This document shows, piece after piece, positions 8,860-17,929 of a DNA stretch of 64,000 nt. The DNA is from Jiella pelagia. Lineage in GTDB: Bacteria; Pseudomonadota; Alphaproteobacteria; Rhizobiales; Rhizobiaceae. Both the position numbers and the translations under genes were made by a program. The stretch covers positions 5,002,001 to 5,066,000 of the forward strand of contig NZ_CP114029.1 in assembly GCF_026898155.1 (NCBI RefSeq). Direction: 5' to 3'. Below the pieces are notes generated by a model that worked only from the letters and a program-made list of their open reading frames with translations, was not told where the DNA came from and searched no databases. Each line of letters opens with the position of its first letter. The stretch's first letter is position 1.

Positions 8860-9510
8860 CAGGGCATCGGATATTTCAGTTGATGCAGGTTGCAACAGGC
8901 CGATCGGCAGGCCGAGGCGGTGATCGGGCTGGCGGGAGGCGATGGCGATCGTGCTGATGGCGGAGACGGGCTGGCCGGGCAGATCGCAGATGAAGACGAC
9001 GAGCGCGAGCTGATTCCTTCGACGATGGCTTGTCTGGTGTGCACATGACCGCGCCTGCGCCCACCGCAACACGCTTCCTCAGGACGGGCACGTTCGACGC
9101 CGAAGCTCTTCAGCCGGTCGCGCTCCGGTCGAGGATCTCGCTGGCCTTGCGCATGGGGCAGCCACATCAGCGGGCGGCGCCATTGGCGGAGTTGCCCAGC
9201 GCCCGCCGGGAGCCGGTCTCGATGGAAAGAACCTGGATGGGAAAGCCGCGGATCTTGCGGTCGACGCAGGCCGTATCGGCATCGAAGCGGACCGAGAGAC
9301 GAGTTCGCTGCCGATGATGGAGCGCCGGCCCTCGCGGCTGCGCTCGATCTGCCGCTATGCTGCGGGATCCTCAGGATCCGGTGCAGGGTCGAGGCTGGCA
9401 GGTCCAGTCCGCGAACGCCGTGTCGGCAGCCGGAGCTGTCGGCTTTTCAGCTTTCGGCTTGCTGAATTCGCGATTGCTTTGTCTTGAAGATGTTCGTCGC
9501 CGCACACCTG
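8860..9510 (-). pseudogene. Degraded IclR-family regulator
   Basis: No open frame covers this stretch, but pieces of an IclR regulator appear in order along the minus strand in different frames. They are a helix-turn-helix-like DLPASTLHRILR, the effector-domain core RKIRGFPIQVLSIETGSRRALGNSANGAA, a following MWLPHAQ...RLKSFGVERAR, a GHVHTRQAIVEGIS piece, and a C-terminal VVFICDLPGQPVSAISTIAIASR...STEISDALIEGAERR. At least three frame changes and one in-frame stop separate them. Unlike the other broken genes here, these breaks are spread out and not at GAGCTC, so this looks like true decay. The limits given are approximate. Confidence 0.65.
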
Positions 9511-9657
9511 TCCGAAGCGAGGTCGGTCACAGCGCGAGCGGGCATCCGCCTGGGGCAGAGTGCGCATGTCCAGAAGGTTCGGAACGCGGCATCCGTCGGA
9601 TCAAAAAACGGGTTCGCCGAGACATCCTCGTTCGACCCCTCTCGACCTCAAACGGAA

Positions 9658-9681
9658 CTCGCGGCGCTGTCGCGCCGCGAG
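9658..9681 (-). terminator. Terminator of the cold-shock gene
   Basis: Perfect 10-base stem CTCGCGGCGC/GCGCCGCGAG with a four-base loop, just after the stop of the minus-strand cold-shock gene. A weak T-containing tail (TTCCGTTTG) follows on the minus strand. Confidence 0.65.
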
Positions 9682-9689
9682 AAAGATCG

Positions 9690-9902
9690 TCAGGAGATGG
9701 TGGTGAGGTTCTCAGCCGACATCTTGCCGCTCTTGCGATCGGCGACGAGTTCGTAGGAGACCTTCTGGCCGTCCTGCAGGCCGCTGAGGCCGGAACGCTC
9801 GACGGCGCTGATGTGGACAAAGGCATCACTGCCGCCATTGTCAGGCGCGATGAAGCCGAAGCCCTTGTCGGAATTGAACCATTTAACGGTTCCCGTGGTC
9901 AT
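9690..9902 (-). CDS. Cold-shock protein, CspA family
   Basis: Single cold-shock domain of 70 residues, a nucleic-acid chaperone. RNP1 is KGFGFI and RNP2 is DAFVHIS; the start MTTGTVKWFNSDKGFGFI is canonical. The frame stays open upstream to 10256, but the ATG at 9902 with AAAGGG in front gives the normal family length. More than 400 bases without a gene lie upstream, consistent with the long leader common in this family. It stands alone, between the decayed IclR gene and the XRE regulator. Confidence 0.95.
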   Translation of the reverse strand: MTTGTVKWFNSDKGFGFIAPDNGGSDAFVHISAVERSGLSGLQDGQKVSYELVADRKSGKMSAENLTTIS

Positions 9903-10326
9903 GGGACACCCTTTCGTTACAAAAAGTCGCAGTAAGCCGAGAAGTATTTGGCGAAATCGATCGATTCTCGCAGGAAATTCCGAAACCTGATGTCGGGACT
10001 GCTCTCGATCCAATTCGTTCATCCGCCTACCGGGGGTGAATTGGCACTTATATTCCGTTCTTACAAGTGCCGGCGGAATTATCCGTTGAGCCGGCATGTT
10101 GTCGCGGCCGGCATCGACGACCCTGCGAGGGTGTTGGGCACGGCGCTGCAGGACGCCGCTCCCTCGCCGCGATGCTGATCGACATACGGGGCAACGATCG
10201 CCAACGTTCCCGACGTCCTTGTGCCCGCGGTGAGCGGCGCGGGGGGGCATGGGCAACTGAAATTCGACCAGCGTGCCGGACGCCCGGAACGTTTGCCGTG
10301 GCGGTCGGTCCCATGGCTCCGATGGG
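9903..10326. other. Intergenic, cold-shock leader and XRE 3' region
   Basis: I see no convincing gene. The 9903-10060 part is likely the promoter and leader of the cold-shock gene. A GCCGGC inverted repeat at about 10069-10096 could be a terminator or a fold in the leader. Short open frames on both strands lack family features and ribosome binding sites. Confidence 0.5.
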
Positions 10327-11139
10327 TCATATCTGATCGGCTTCCAGTATGCCCGGCGTCTGCGACCCGTTGGTGCCGATCATCGCCCTGATTTGGGGGT
10401 CGACGTCGTCCGCCTCGAACATGCCGATCTGTCTGAGGGCACGGCGGTAGTCCACCTGCGCCCCCAGATATTCGAGCAGCACCAAGGACGCGGCCGGTTT
10501 GCGGCCGCGTTTCGTAGGCCCCCCGGTCTGCACGCCGACGAGATAGTCGATCCGCGTCTGGTAGGTCGGATAAAGCAGCAGCTGTGTAATCGAGGTCGCC
10601 ATCAACGTCTCGTGCTCGATGATGTGAAGGCGCTCGCCGAGCAGGAAGGCGGCGCCCTCGTATTTGGCGACCGTGCGCCCGCCGCGGCCCTCGTCGATGA
10701 TCTCGATGTTCTTCCAGAAGTATTTGCCCTGGTCGGCGCTCAGCGTGGAAAAGGATTTGATGATCTTGCCGGGATGGCTGAAGGCGTAGAAATACCGATA
10801 GTAGCAGCCGACATAACGCTGCAGGCTTCCGGATTCGCGAAACAGGGTTTCGACCTGCCTGAGCGGGCGTGCCGTCGGGTATTCGAAGGTCGACCCTTTG
10901 CGAAGCGAGAACAGTTCGGCAAATCTTGGCGGGTCGTAAAGGAGCTCCGATTCCGTCACGCCGAAGAAATCACAGATCTTGCGCATGTTGTGCCGCGACG
11001 GACGAACCTGGCCGGCGAGGTACTTGTTGAACTGCTGGCGGTTCACGTCGATGCGGCGACAGACGTGGGCGACCGACGGATAGAGGCTGCAGGCGTGGGC
11101 GAGATTGGTCGGGATGGGCGCTGTGGACGACATGACCAT
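10327..11139 (-). CDS. XRE-type helix-turn-helix regulator
   Basis: Transcription factor of about 270 residues. The N-terminal HTH (CRRIDVNRQQFNKYLAGQVRPSRHNMRKICDFFGVTESELL) is of the Cro/C1 kind. The rest (about 75-270) has no motif I recognise and may bind a ligand. ATG codons at 11139 and 11133 are both possible; the longer open frame to 11403 would run into the divergent gene. It is transcribed away from the CocE-hydrolase/ABC cluster, and a 14-base sequence repeated before both the hydrolase and the binding-protein gene suggests it controls them. Confidence 0.85.
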   Translation of the reverse strand: MVMSSTAPIPTNLAHACSLYPSVAHVCRRIDVNRQQFNKYLAGQVRPSRHNMRKICDFFGVTESELLYDPPRFAELFSLRKGSTFEYPTARPLRQVETLFRESGSLQRYVGCYYRYFYAFSHPGKIIKSFSTLSADQGKYFWKNIEIIDEGRGGRTVAKYEGAAFLLGERLHIIEHETLMATSITQLLLYPTYQTRIDYLVGVQTGGPTKRGRKPAASLVLLEYLGAQVDYRRALRQIGMFEADDVDPQIRAMIGTNGSQTPGILEADQI

Positions 11140-11177
11140 AGCGCTACCTGACGCTGTTTGCGTGTCAAGCCGATAAG

Positions 11178-11191
11178 GGCTGCGAAATTGA
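11178..11191 (+). promoter_or_regulatory. Shared 14-mer upstream of CocE hydrolase
   Basis: GGCTGCGAAATTGA occurs here, 66 bases before the hydrolase start and inside the XRE-hydrolase divergent region, and again at 13343-13356 before the binding-protein gene. A 14-base identity in two control regions of one cluster is unlikely by chance and suggests an operator. Confidence 0.5.
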
Positions 11192-11257
11192 ACCCGGTGC
11201 TCCGATCGGTTCTCTAGAGCCTCGAACACCGCAAGCAGCTCAAGGACCGCAACCCTG

Positions 11258-13303
11258 ATGAAGACCGTCACCGAATTCCCGTTTGCCGTCCGCGAGGTCG
11301 AGCATTTCGAGATAGCGATGCCCGACGGTTGCCGCCTGGCTGCCAGGATGTGGTTGCCCGAGAACGCCGATGCGGAGCCGGTGCCGGCGATCCTCGAATA
11401 CATTCCCTATCGCAAGAACGACGGCACGCTGGCGCGCGACATGACGACCGCCCGCTACGTCGCGGGTCATGGCTACGCCTATGTCCGGCTCGATCTGCGC
11501 GGTTCCGGCGATTCCCAGGGCGTCATGCTCGACGAGTACACCCAGCAGGAACTCGACGACGGTTGCGAAGCCATCCGGTGGATCGCGGAGCAACCTTGGT
11601 GCGACGGCAATCTCGGCATGATCGGCATATCCTGGGGCGGCTTCAACGGGCTCCAGATCGCAGCCATGCAGCCTCCGGCGCTGAAGGCCGTGATCACCTG
11701 CTGCTCCACCGATGACCGCTATGCCGACGACATACACTACATGGGCGGCACCTTCCTGATCGACCAGATTTCATGGGCCGCGGTGATGTTCTCGGGAAAC
11801 ACGCTGCCGCCGGACCCTCGGAACGTGGGCGAGCGCTGGCGCGAGGAATGGCTGCGTCGCCTCGACGAGAGCGGATTATGGCTGGACAACTGGCTGAGAC
11901 ACCAGCGCCGCGACGCCTTCTGGAAGCACGGCTCCATCTGCGAGGATTATTCCGCCGTCAAGGTGCCGGTCTATGCGATCAGCGGCTGGGCCGACGGTTA
12001 TTGCCGATCCGTCTTGCGGCTGCTCGAGAACCTGTCCGTTCCGACCAAGGGGCTGATCGGACCCTGGGCACACAAATACCCGCATCTTGGCGTCCCTGGA
12101 CCGGCGATCGGTTTCCTGCAGGAAGAGCTGCGCTGGTGGGACCAGTGGCTGAAGGGGCGCGAAACCGGCATCATGGACGAGCCGCCGCTGCGCATGTTCA
12201 TGCAGGATCATGCAGAGCCGCAAGGCAGCTATCAGGAGCGGGAGGGCCGCTGGATCGGCGAACCGTCCTGGCCCTCGCCGAACGTCTCGCGGACGCGCTT
12301 CGGCTTGGCGCCGGACGGCCGGCTGACGGCGGAGCGGCATGACGCGGAACCTGCAGGGCCAGAGGCGAGGGGCCGGGGCCTTGCGGTCTGTTCGCCCCTC
12401 CGCGTCGGCACCGGCGGCGGCAAGTGGTGCTCCTACGCCGTACCCGGCGATCAGCCGGTCGATCAGAGAGAGGACGATTCCGGCAGTCTGGTGTTCGAGA
12501 CGGAGCCGCTGGAGGACGTGCTGGAAATTGCGGGCGACGCAGCGCTCGATCTGTGCTTCGAAAGCGACCGACCTGTGGCGATTGTCGCCGTGAGACTGTC
12601 CGACGTGGCGCCGGACGGATCGGTTACGCGGGTTTCCTACGGCCTCTTCAACCTGACCCATCGCAACGGACACGAGGCGCCGGAAGCCTTGCAGCCGGGG
12701 CACCGTTACCGGGCCGTGATCCCCTTCAAGCCCGTCGCCCAGACGTTCCGGGCTGGGCACCGTCTGCGCCTGTCGATCTCGACGAACTATTTCCCGCTGG
12801 CCTGGCCGGCGCCCGAACCCGTGCAGCTCACTGTTTTTCCCGCCGATTCGCGGCTGGAGCTTCCCGTTCGCCAAGGCGGCGAGGAGGATCTGCGTCTTCC
12901 CGACTTTCTCGACCCCGAAGGCGCGGGACCGCTCGAGCGGGAATGGATCACCAAACCCCATTCGGCCTGGCGCGTCGTCGACGATCTGGCGGCCGGTATC
13001 ACGCAGGTTGAGATCGTGGAGGACGCCGGCACTGCGCGGATCGTCGGCAACGATCTGACGGTGGCGGAACGCGCGGAGGAAACCTACGGCTTTTGCGGAA
13101 ACGACTACCGCTCGGTGATGGGCGAGACGTTGCGGACCTGCGCCATGCAGCGCGGCGACTGGTCCATTCGCTCGCGAACCTGGATGAAGATGACCGCCAC
13201 GGCCGAAGCCTTTGTCATCGAGGCGAAGCTCGAGGCATGGGAGGGCGACAGCTTGGTTCGCGAGCATGAGTGGTCGACACGGATAGAGCGCGACCTCGTC
13301 TGA
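11258..13303 (+). CDS. CocE/NonD-family serine hydrolase
   Basis: Hydrolase of 681 residues in the X-Pro dipeptidyl-peptidase S15 / cocaine esterase group. The alpha/beta-hydrolase part shows the oxyanion region YIPYRKNDGT, RLDLRGSGDSQG and the nucleophile elbow GISWGG; GWADGYCRS probably holds the acid and GPWAHKYPH the catalytic histidine. The C-terminal third (from about 400) is the usual jelly-roll domain (PGHRYRAVIPFKPVAQTFRAGHRLRLSISTNYFPL). No signal peptide is seen, so it acts in the cytoplasm. Placement just before a peptide-type importer suggests it cleaves an imported amide, ester or proline-containing peptide. The substrate is unknown. Confidence 0.92.
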   Translation: MKTVTEFPFAVREVEHFEIAMPDGCRLAARMWLPENADAEPVPAILEYIPYRKNDGTLARDMTTARYVAGHGYAYVRLDLRGSGDSQGVMLDEYTQQELDDGCEAIRWIAEQPWCDGNLGMIGISWGGFNGLQIAAMQPPALKAVITCCSTDDRYADDIHYMGGTFLIDQISWAAVMFSGNTLPPDPRNVGERWREEWLRRLDESGLWLDNWLRHQRRDAFWKHGSICEDYSAVKVPVYAISGWADGYCRSVLRLLENLSVPTKGLIGPWAHKYPHLGVPGPAIGFLQEELRWWDQWLKGRETGIMDEPPLRMFMQDHAEPQGSYQEREGRWIGEPSWPSPNVSRTRFGLAPDGRLTAERHDAEPAGPEARGRGLAVCSPLRVGTGGGKWCSYAVPGDQPVDQREDDSGSLVFETEPLEDVLEIAGDAALDLCFESDRPVAIVAVRLSDVAPDGSVTRVSYGLFNLTHRNGHEAPEALQPGHRYRAVIPFKPVAQTFRAGHRLRLSISTNYFPLAWPAPEPVQLTVFPADSRLELPVRQGGEEDLRLPDFLDPEGAGPLEREWITKPHSAWRVVDDLAAGITQVEIVEDAGTARIVGNDLTVAERAEETYGFCGNDYRSVMGETLRTCAMQRGDWSIRSRTWMKMTATAEAFVIEAKLEAWEGDSLVREHEWSTRIERDLV

Positions 13304-13342
13304 CTTCGCAGAGTGACGCAGGATTGGGTTCATAAATCTCAG

Positions 13343-13356
13343 GCTGCGAAATTGAT
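13343..13356 (+). promoter_or_regulatory. Shared 14-mer upstream of ABC importer
   Basis: Second copy of GGCTGCGAAATTGA, 72 bases before the start of the binding-protein gene. It suggests a separate promoter for the importer under the same control as the hydrolase gene. Confidence 0.5.
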
Positions 13357-13428
13357 CGAGCCGCAGAGGTCGCCTCTTATCGAGGCACGATCGCCGACTG
13401 ACCGTTCGCTAATCACAGGAGCCGCGAC

Positions 13429-15019
13429 ATGCACAGCACCGGGAAGCCCTTCCTCCCCCTTGACCGCCGCACATTCCTGCGCGGATCGGCGGTCGCCGGT
13501 CTGGCGGCCGCGACCAATGCGATCACCCGAACCGTCTGGGCGCAATCGGGCAAGGTGCTGAAGGTTCGCACCTATGCCGACATCGACGAACTGGACCCGG
13601 GATTCTACCAGAACCCGTACAATGTCGACGTGATGAACTGTCTCTACTCGAAGCTGACCCGCTACAAGCCGGGCCGCGAGTGGGAGACCGAACTCGAAGC
13701 CGCCGAGGAGGCTCGAGCCGGTCGACGACACCCATATCCGCTTCAAGCTGAAGCCCGGCATCATGTTCAGCGGCGATTTCGGGGAGATGACGGCCGAGGA
13801 CGTGAAATTCTCCTTCGAGCGCGCTCTCGAGCACGATTCTCCCGTCAAGAGCGACTGGGGTCCGCTCGAGGGCGTCGAGGTGACCGGCAAATACACCGGC
13901 GTGATCAGCTTCCGTGAGCCGTTCGAGCCGGTCTGGCTCGTCACCTTCCCCTTCGGCGTCGGCCACATCGTCTCGAAGAAGGCCGTCATGCAGGCGACGC
14001 AGGGCGGCGATTTCAAGATGAATCCGCCGGCCTTCTCCGGTCCCTACATGCTCGACGAGTGGGTGCCGAACCAGCATATCCGTCTCAAGCGCAACCCGGC
14101 CTGGACGGGCGAGGCGCCGGGCTACGACGGGATCACCATCCTGCCGATCGCGGACGAGAAGAGTGCAGAACTGGCCTATGAGGCCGGCGATGTGGACTTC
14201 ACCTGGATCAGCCTCGCCTCGCTCGCGAATTATCAGGCCTCGCCACCGGCCGACACCACGATCGAGATCTATCCGGCGCTGAGCTATGTGTGGCTGGGCA
14301 TGAACATCGACAATGCGGTGCTCTCCGACATCAACCTGCGCAAGGCGATCCAGTACGCCGTCAATGTCGAGCAGATCGTCGATGCCGCCTATTTCGGTGG
14401 GGCGGAACCGTCCACCGGCATCATCGCGCCGGGCCTCGTCGGCCACCGTGAAAAGACCCTCGTGCCGGCCGAGGGCGATCTCGACAAGGCGCGCGAATAT
14501 CTCGAAAAGGCGGGAGGCCCGCCGTCCGAGCCATTGACCATCGACATTTCGAGCGAATCGAAGTGGAAGACGATGGCGGAGATCATCCAGGCACAGCTCC
14601 TCCAGCTCGGCATCCAGACCGAGATCAACGTGCAGGACAGCGGTTCCTTCAACACGCTCGGGATGGAGAGCGAGGGCCAGCGCTGGAAGAACGTCCAGCT
14701 GATCCTCAACCGGTTCTCGATGCAGCCGGACCCGTTCTATGCGACGAGCTGGTTCGTTTCCGATCAGGTGGGCATCTGGAACTGGGAGCGCTTCCGCAAC
14801 GAGGAATTCGATCAGCTCGAGAAGAAGGCCCTGACGGAGGGCGATCCCGCCAAGCGGTCGACGATGTACACCAGGATGCAGGATCTCATGGAGGAGAGTG
14901 GCGCCTATCGCTTCCTCACCCATGAGGCGACCCCGCTGATGTACCGCAATACGGTGGATGCGGCCGTTCGTCCCGATGGACGTCCGCTTCTGGTCGAGTT
15001 CAAGCCGGCGAACGGATAA
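13429..15019 (+). CDS. Peptide ABC transporter substrate-binding protein (frame break at 13711)
   Basis: Periplasmic binding protein of the DppA/OppA family (SBP_bac_5), 529 residues when repaired. It begins with a twin-arginine-type signal (DRRTFLRGSAVAGLAAA...). The first frame gives VLKVRTYADIDELDPGFYQNPYNVDVMNCLYSKLTRYKPG...ELEAAEE. It then breaks at GAGGCTC (13708-13714) and resumes one frame over with LEPVDDTHIRFKLKPGIMFSG...MTAEDVKFSFERAL. Dropping the extra G gives continuous family sequence. This is one of the GAG-N-CTC breaks, so the gene is probably intact in the organism. It heads an operon with two permeases and two ATPases. Confidence 0.9.
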
Positions 15020-15074
15020 CAGGTCAGGGCTGGGAGGCTTCGATGCCGCGGAAACTGGCGAGGAACCTGGGCGG

Positions 15075-16013
15075 GTGCTGATCTTCGTTCTGCGCCGGCT
15101 TGCACTTTCCGTCGCGATCGTCGCGATCGCGGTGGTGCTCCTCAACGCGATGCTCCATCTCGTGCCGGGAGACCCGACGGTGATGATCCTCGGACCTCGC
15201 GCGACGCCCGAACTCATCGAGCGGACGCGCGAGGCGATGGGGCTCGACCGGCCCTTTTACATCCAGACGCTGACCTTCTTCGGCAACCTCCTGCGCGGCG
15301 ACATGGGGGTCGACGTCTTCACCGGTCGCAGCGTCGCCTCGATCGTGTTCAGCCAGCTGCCTTACACGCTCACCCTGATCGCCGCCTCGATCGTCTGGTC
15401 GGCGGCCCTCGGCATCGTGATCGGCTGCTATTCGGCCTTTCGCCGGGGCAGCTGGATCGACCTGTCGGCCGGCGTCCTGTCGGTGTCGACGATCTCGGTG
15501 CCGTCCTTCGTCATGGCGCTTTACGGACTGCTGATCTTCGCGGTCGGCCTTCGCTGGTTTCCGGCCGTCGGGGCGGGGACAGGCTTCTGGGGCCAGGCCC
15601 ATTATCTCGTCCTGCCCGCTTTCGCCATCGGCATCTCCTGGGTCGGCTATATCGCCCGTGTCGTCAGGGCCTCCATGCTGGAGATCCTCGGGGCGAATCA
15701 TGTGCGCATGGCCCGTGCCTTCGGCCTGACCGAGCGGCGGATCGTCTTCTCCTATGCGCTGAAGATCGCCGTCCTGCCGGCGGTGACCCTGATCGGAACC
15801 GGAGTGGTGCATCTGTTCTCGGCCGCGGTCTTCGCGGAGGTCATCTTTTCGCGACCCGGCATCGGCGCACTGATCGTCAACGCGGTGAACGAGCGGAACT
15901 ATCCGATCGTGCTCGGCTGCATCCTGGTGACGACGATCGTCATCGTGCTGGCGACGCTGGTGTCCGACCTCGTCAATGCCTGGCTCGATCCGCGCATCCG
16001 CGAGGCGCTGTGA
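15075..16013 (+). CDS. Dipeptide-type ABC permease, DppB-like
   Basis: Inner-membrane permease of about 312 residues with six predicted helices and the family N-terminus (VLIFVLRRLALSVAIVAIAVVLLNAMLHLVPGDP). The permease motif that contacts the ATPase lies near the AFGLTERRIVF segment. I choose the GTG at 15075, preceded by GAGGAA, since it starts at the usual cytoplasmic residue; the open frame extends back to 14958 without family sequence. It is the second gene of the importer operon, 55 bases after the binding-protein gene. Confidence 0.92.
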   Translation: MLIFVLRRLALSVAIVAIAVVLLNAMLHLVPGDPTVMILGPRATPELIERTREAMGLDRPFYIQTLTFFGNLLRGDMGVDVFTGRSVASIVFSQLPYTLTLIAASIVWSAALGIVIGCYSAFRRGSWIDLSAGVLSVSTISVPSFVMALYGLLIFAVGLRWFPAVGAGTGFWGQAHYLVLPAFAIGISWVGYIARVVRASMLEILGANHVRMARAFGLTERRIVFSYALKIAVLPAVTLIGTGVVHLFSAAVFAEVIFSRPGIGALIVNAVNERNYPIVLGCILVTTIVIVLATLVSDLVNAWLDPRIREAL

Positions 16014-16044
16014 TGGCTTTCATCCTGCAGACGGGTCCTCGCCA

Positions 16045-16935
16045 ATGAGCCTTGCACCGACGACAAGCTCCTCCCCGAAAAGTGGACGCCCCAGCTCATG
16101 GCGGTCGGGATGGCGCCGCCTTGCAGCCGACAGGCTCGGCTTCTTCGGCTTCGTTCTCGTCGCATTGTTCATAGTTGCGGCGATCCTTGCTCCGTGGATC
16201 GCGCCCTATTCGCCGACGCAGATCATGGTCGGCCCGCGCCTTGCACCGCCGTCCTGGGAGCATTGGCTCGGCACCGACCAGATCGGGCGCGATCTCCTCT
16301 CCAGGGTCCTCCTCGGCGGGCGTGTCGCGCTGACGGTCGCCTTCGCCACCATCGCGGCCGCCCTGACGATCGGCTTTGCGCTGGGCCTTGCCGCCGGGTT
16401 CGGACCGGCATGGCTCGACAACATCCTCGTCCTCCTGTTCGACGCGGTCCGCTCGTTCCCGACCATCGTCTTCGGCCTGGCTGTCGTCACGCTTCTCGGG
16501 CCCGGCCTGTCGACGGTGGTCCTCGTCGTATCGGTGACGTCGATCCCGATCTACGCGCGCATCGTGCGCACCCAGACCCAGGCGCTGCGCCATGCCGATT
16601 ATGTCGATGCGGAGCGCGCGATGGGGGCGGGGATTTTTCGGATCCTGTTCGTGCATATCCTCCCCAACGTGGTGGGGCCGCTGGTCGTCCTGGCTTCCAT
16701 GGACGTTCCCCTCGTCATCGCGACGGAAGCAGGCTTGAGCTTTCTCGGCCTTGGCGTGCGCCCCCCCATGGCATCGTGGGGAACCATCCTGAACGATGGC
16801 TACACCTTCATCCGCAATTCGCCCTGGCCGGTGATCGCCGGCTCGATCCCGATCGTCCTCGTCACGCTCGGCTTCACCTTCTTCGGGGAGGCGCTGCGTG
16901 ACATCTTCGATCCGAGGCTCCGGCGGGATGTCTGA
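16045..16935 (+). CDS. Dipeptide-type ABC permease, DppC-like
   Basis: Second permease of the importer, 296 residues with a Ser/Pro-rich N-terminus and about six membrane helices. Family signatures are LGTDQIGRDLLSRVLLGGRVALTV and the ATPase-contact loop EAGLSFLGLGVRPPMASWGTIL. The ATG at 16045 lies 31 bases after the DppB-like stop. It pairs with that permease to form the membrane channel. Confidence 0.93.
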   Translation: MSLAPTTSSSPKSGRPSSWRSGWRRLAADRLGFFGFVLVALFIVAAILAPWIAPYSPTQIMVGPRLAPPSWEHWLGTDQIGRDLLSRVLLGGRVALTVAFATIAAALTIGFALGLAAGFGPAWLDNILVLLFDAVRSFPTIVFGLAVVTLLGPGLSTVVLVVSVTSIPIYARIVRTQTQALRHADYVDAERAMGAGIFRILFVHILPNVVGPLVVLASMDVPLVIATEAGLSFLGLGVRPPMASWGTILNDGYTFIRNSPWPVIAGSIPIVLVTLGFTFFGEALRDIFDPRLRRDV

Positions 16936-17929
16936 GATGACGGAAACGACACTCCTTTCGGTCCACGACCTCTCGATCGATTTTTTCCGGTCGGGAGCCA
17001 AGCTCCATGCGCTCCGCCATGTCGATCTAGAGGTCCGTCCCGGCCGCATCGTCGGCATCGTCGGTGAATCCGGCTGCGGAAAGTCGACGCTCGCCTCCAG
17101 CCTGATCGGCCTCCTCGCCGGCAATGCCGAAATCGTCTCGGGATCCATCGAATTCGAGGGACAGGATCTGGCGCGGCTCTCCACGCGCCAGATGCGGGCG
17201 GTGAGGGGGCGGCGGATCTCGATGGTCTTCCAGGATCCGATGACAGCCCTCAACCCGGTGGTGACGATCGGGCGCCAGATGATCGACATCCAGTACCGGG
17301 AGAAGCGTTCGAGCGCGGAGAAGCGTCGCATTGCGGCGGAGATGCTCCGGACGGTCGGCATCCCGGATGCGGAAAGCCGTCTGTCCGCCTATCCGCACCA
17401 GTTCTCCGGCGGCATGCGCCAGCGCATCTGCATCGGCATGGCGCTGCTGATGGAGCCCGCGCTCCTGATCGCCGACGAACCGACCACGGCGCTCGACGCG
17501 ACGCTGGAGGTGCAGGTCATCAAGCTTCTGAAGGAGCTTCAGCAGCAGTTCGGCTGCGCCATCGTCTTCGTCTCGCACCATCTGGGAACGGTTGCCGAAC
17601 TCTGCGACGAGGTGGTGGTGATGTATGCCGGGGAGGTGGTCGAGCGGGGCGCGGTCCGGGACATCTTCAGGAAGCCATCCCATCCCTACACCCAGGCTCT
17701 GCTGGAATGCGATCCGGCGCGGATCAAGACCCCGACCCGCGAACTGCCGACCATTCCCGGAACGCTGCCTGATCTTGCCCATCCGCCGAAGGGTTGCATC
17801 TTCCGCGAGCGCTGCCCGAAGGCGTTCGCGCGCTGCGAGGTGGAAGCGCCGGCAGACTACGCGGCCGAAGGAGCCGAGCACCGGGCGCGCTGCCACCTTC
17901 TCGACGGAAAGGCGAGGGGAACGGCATGA
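16928..17929 (+). CDS. Oligopeptide ABC ATPase, DppD-like
   Basis: Cytoplasmic ATPase subunit of 333 residues. Walker A is GESGCGKST, the signature is FSGGMRQR, Walker B is LLIADEPTTALD, and the switch histidine lies in VSHH. The C-terminal oligopeptide-transporter extension with conserved cysteines (GCIFRERCPKAFARCE) is present. The ATG at 16928 overlaps the preceding stop; an alternative ATG is at 16937. The end overlaps the next ATPase gene by ATGA. Confidence 0.95.
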   Translation: MSEMTETTLLSVHDLSIDFFRSGAKLHALRHVDLEVRPGRIVGIVGESGCGKSTLASSLIGLLAGNAEIVSGSIEFEGQDLARLSTRQMRAVRGRRISMVFQDPMTALNPVVTIGRQMIDIQYREKRSSAEKRRIAAEMLRTVGIPDAESRLSAYPHQFSGGMRQRICIGMALLMEPALLIADEPTTALDATLEVQVIKLLKELQQQFGCAIVFVSHHLGTVAELCDEVVVMYAGEVVERGAVRDIFRKPSHPYTQALLECDPARIKTPTRELPTIPGTLPDLAHPPKGCIFRERCPKAFARCEVEAPADYAAEGAEHRARCHLLDGKARGTA

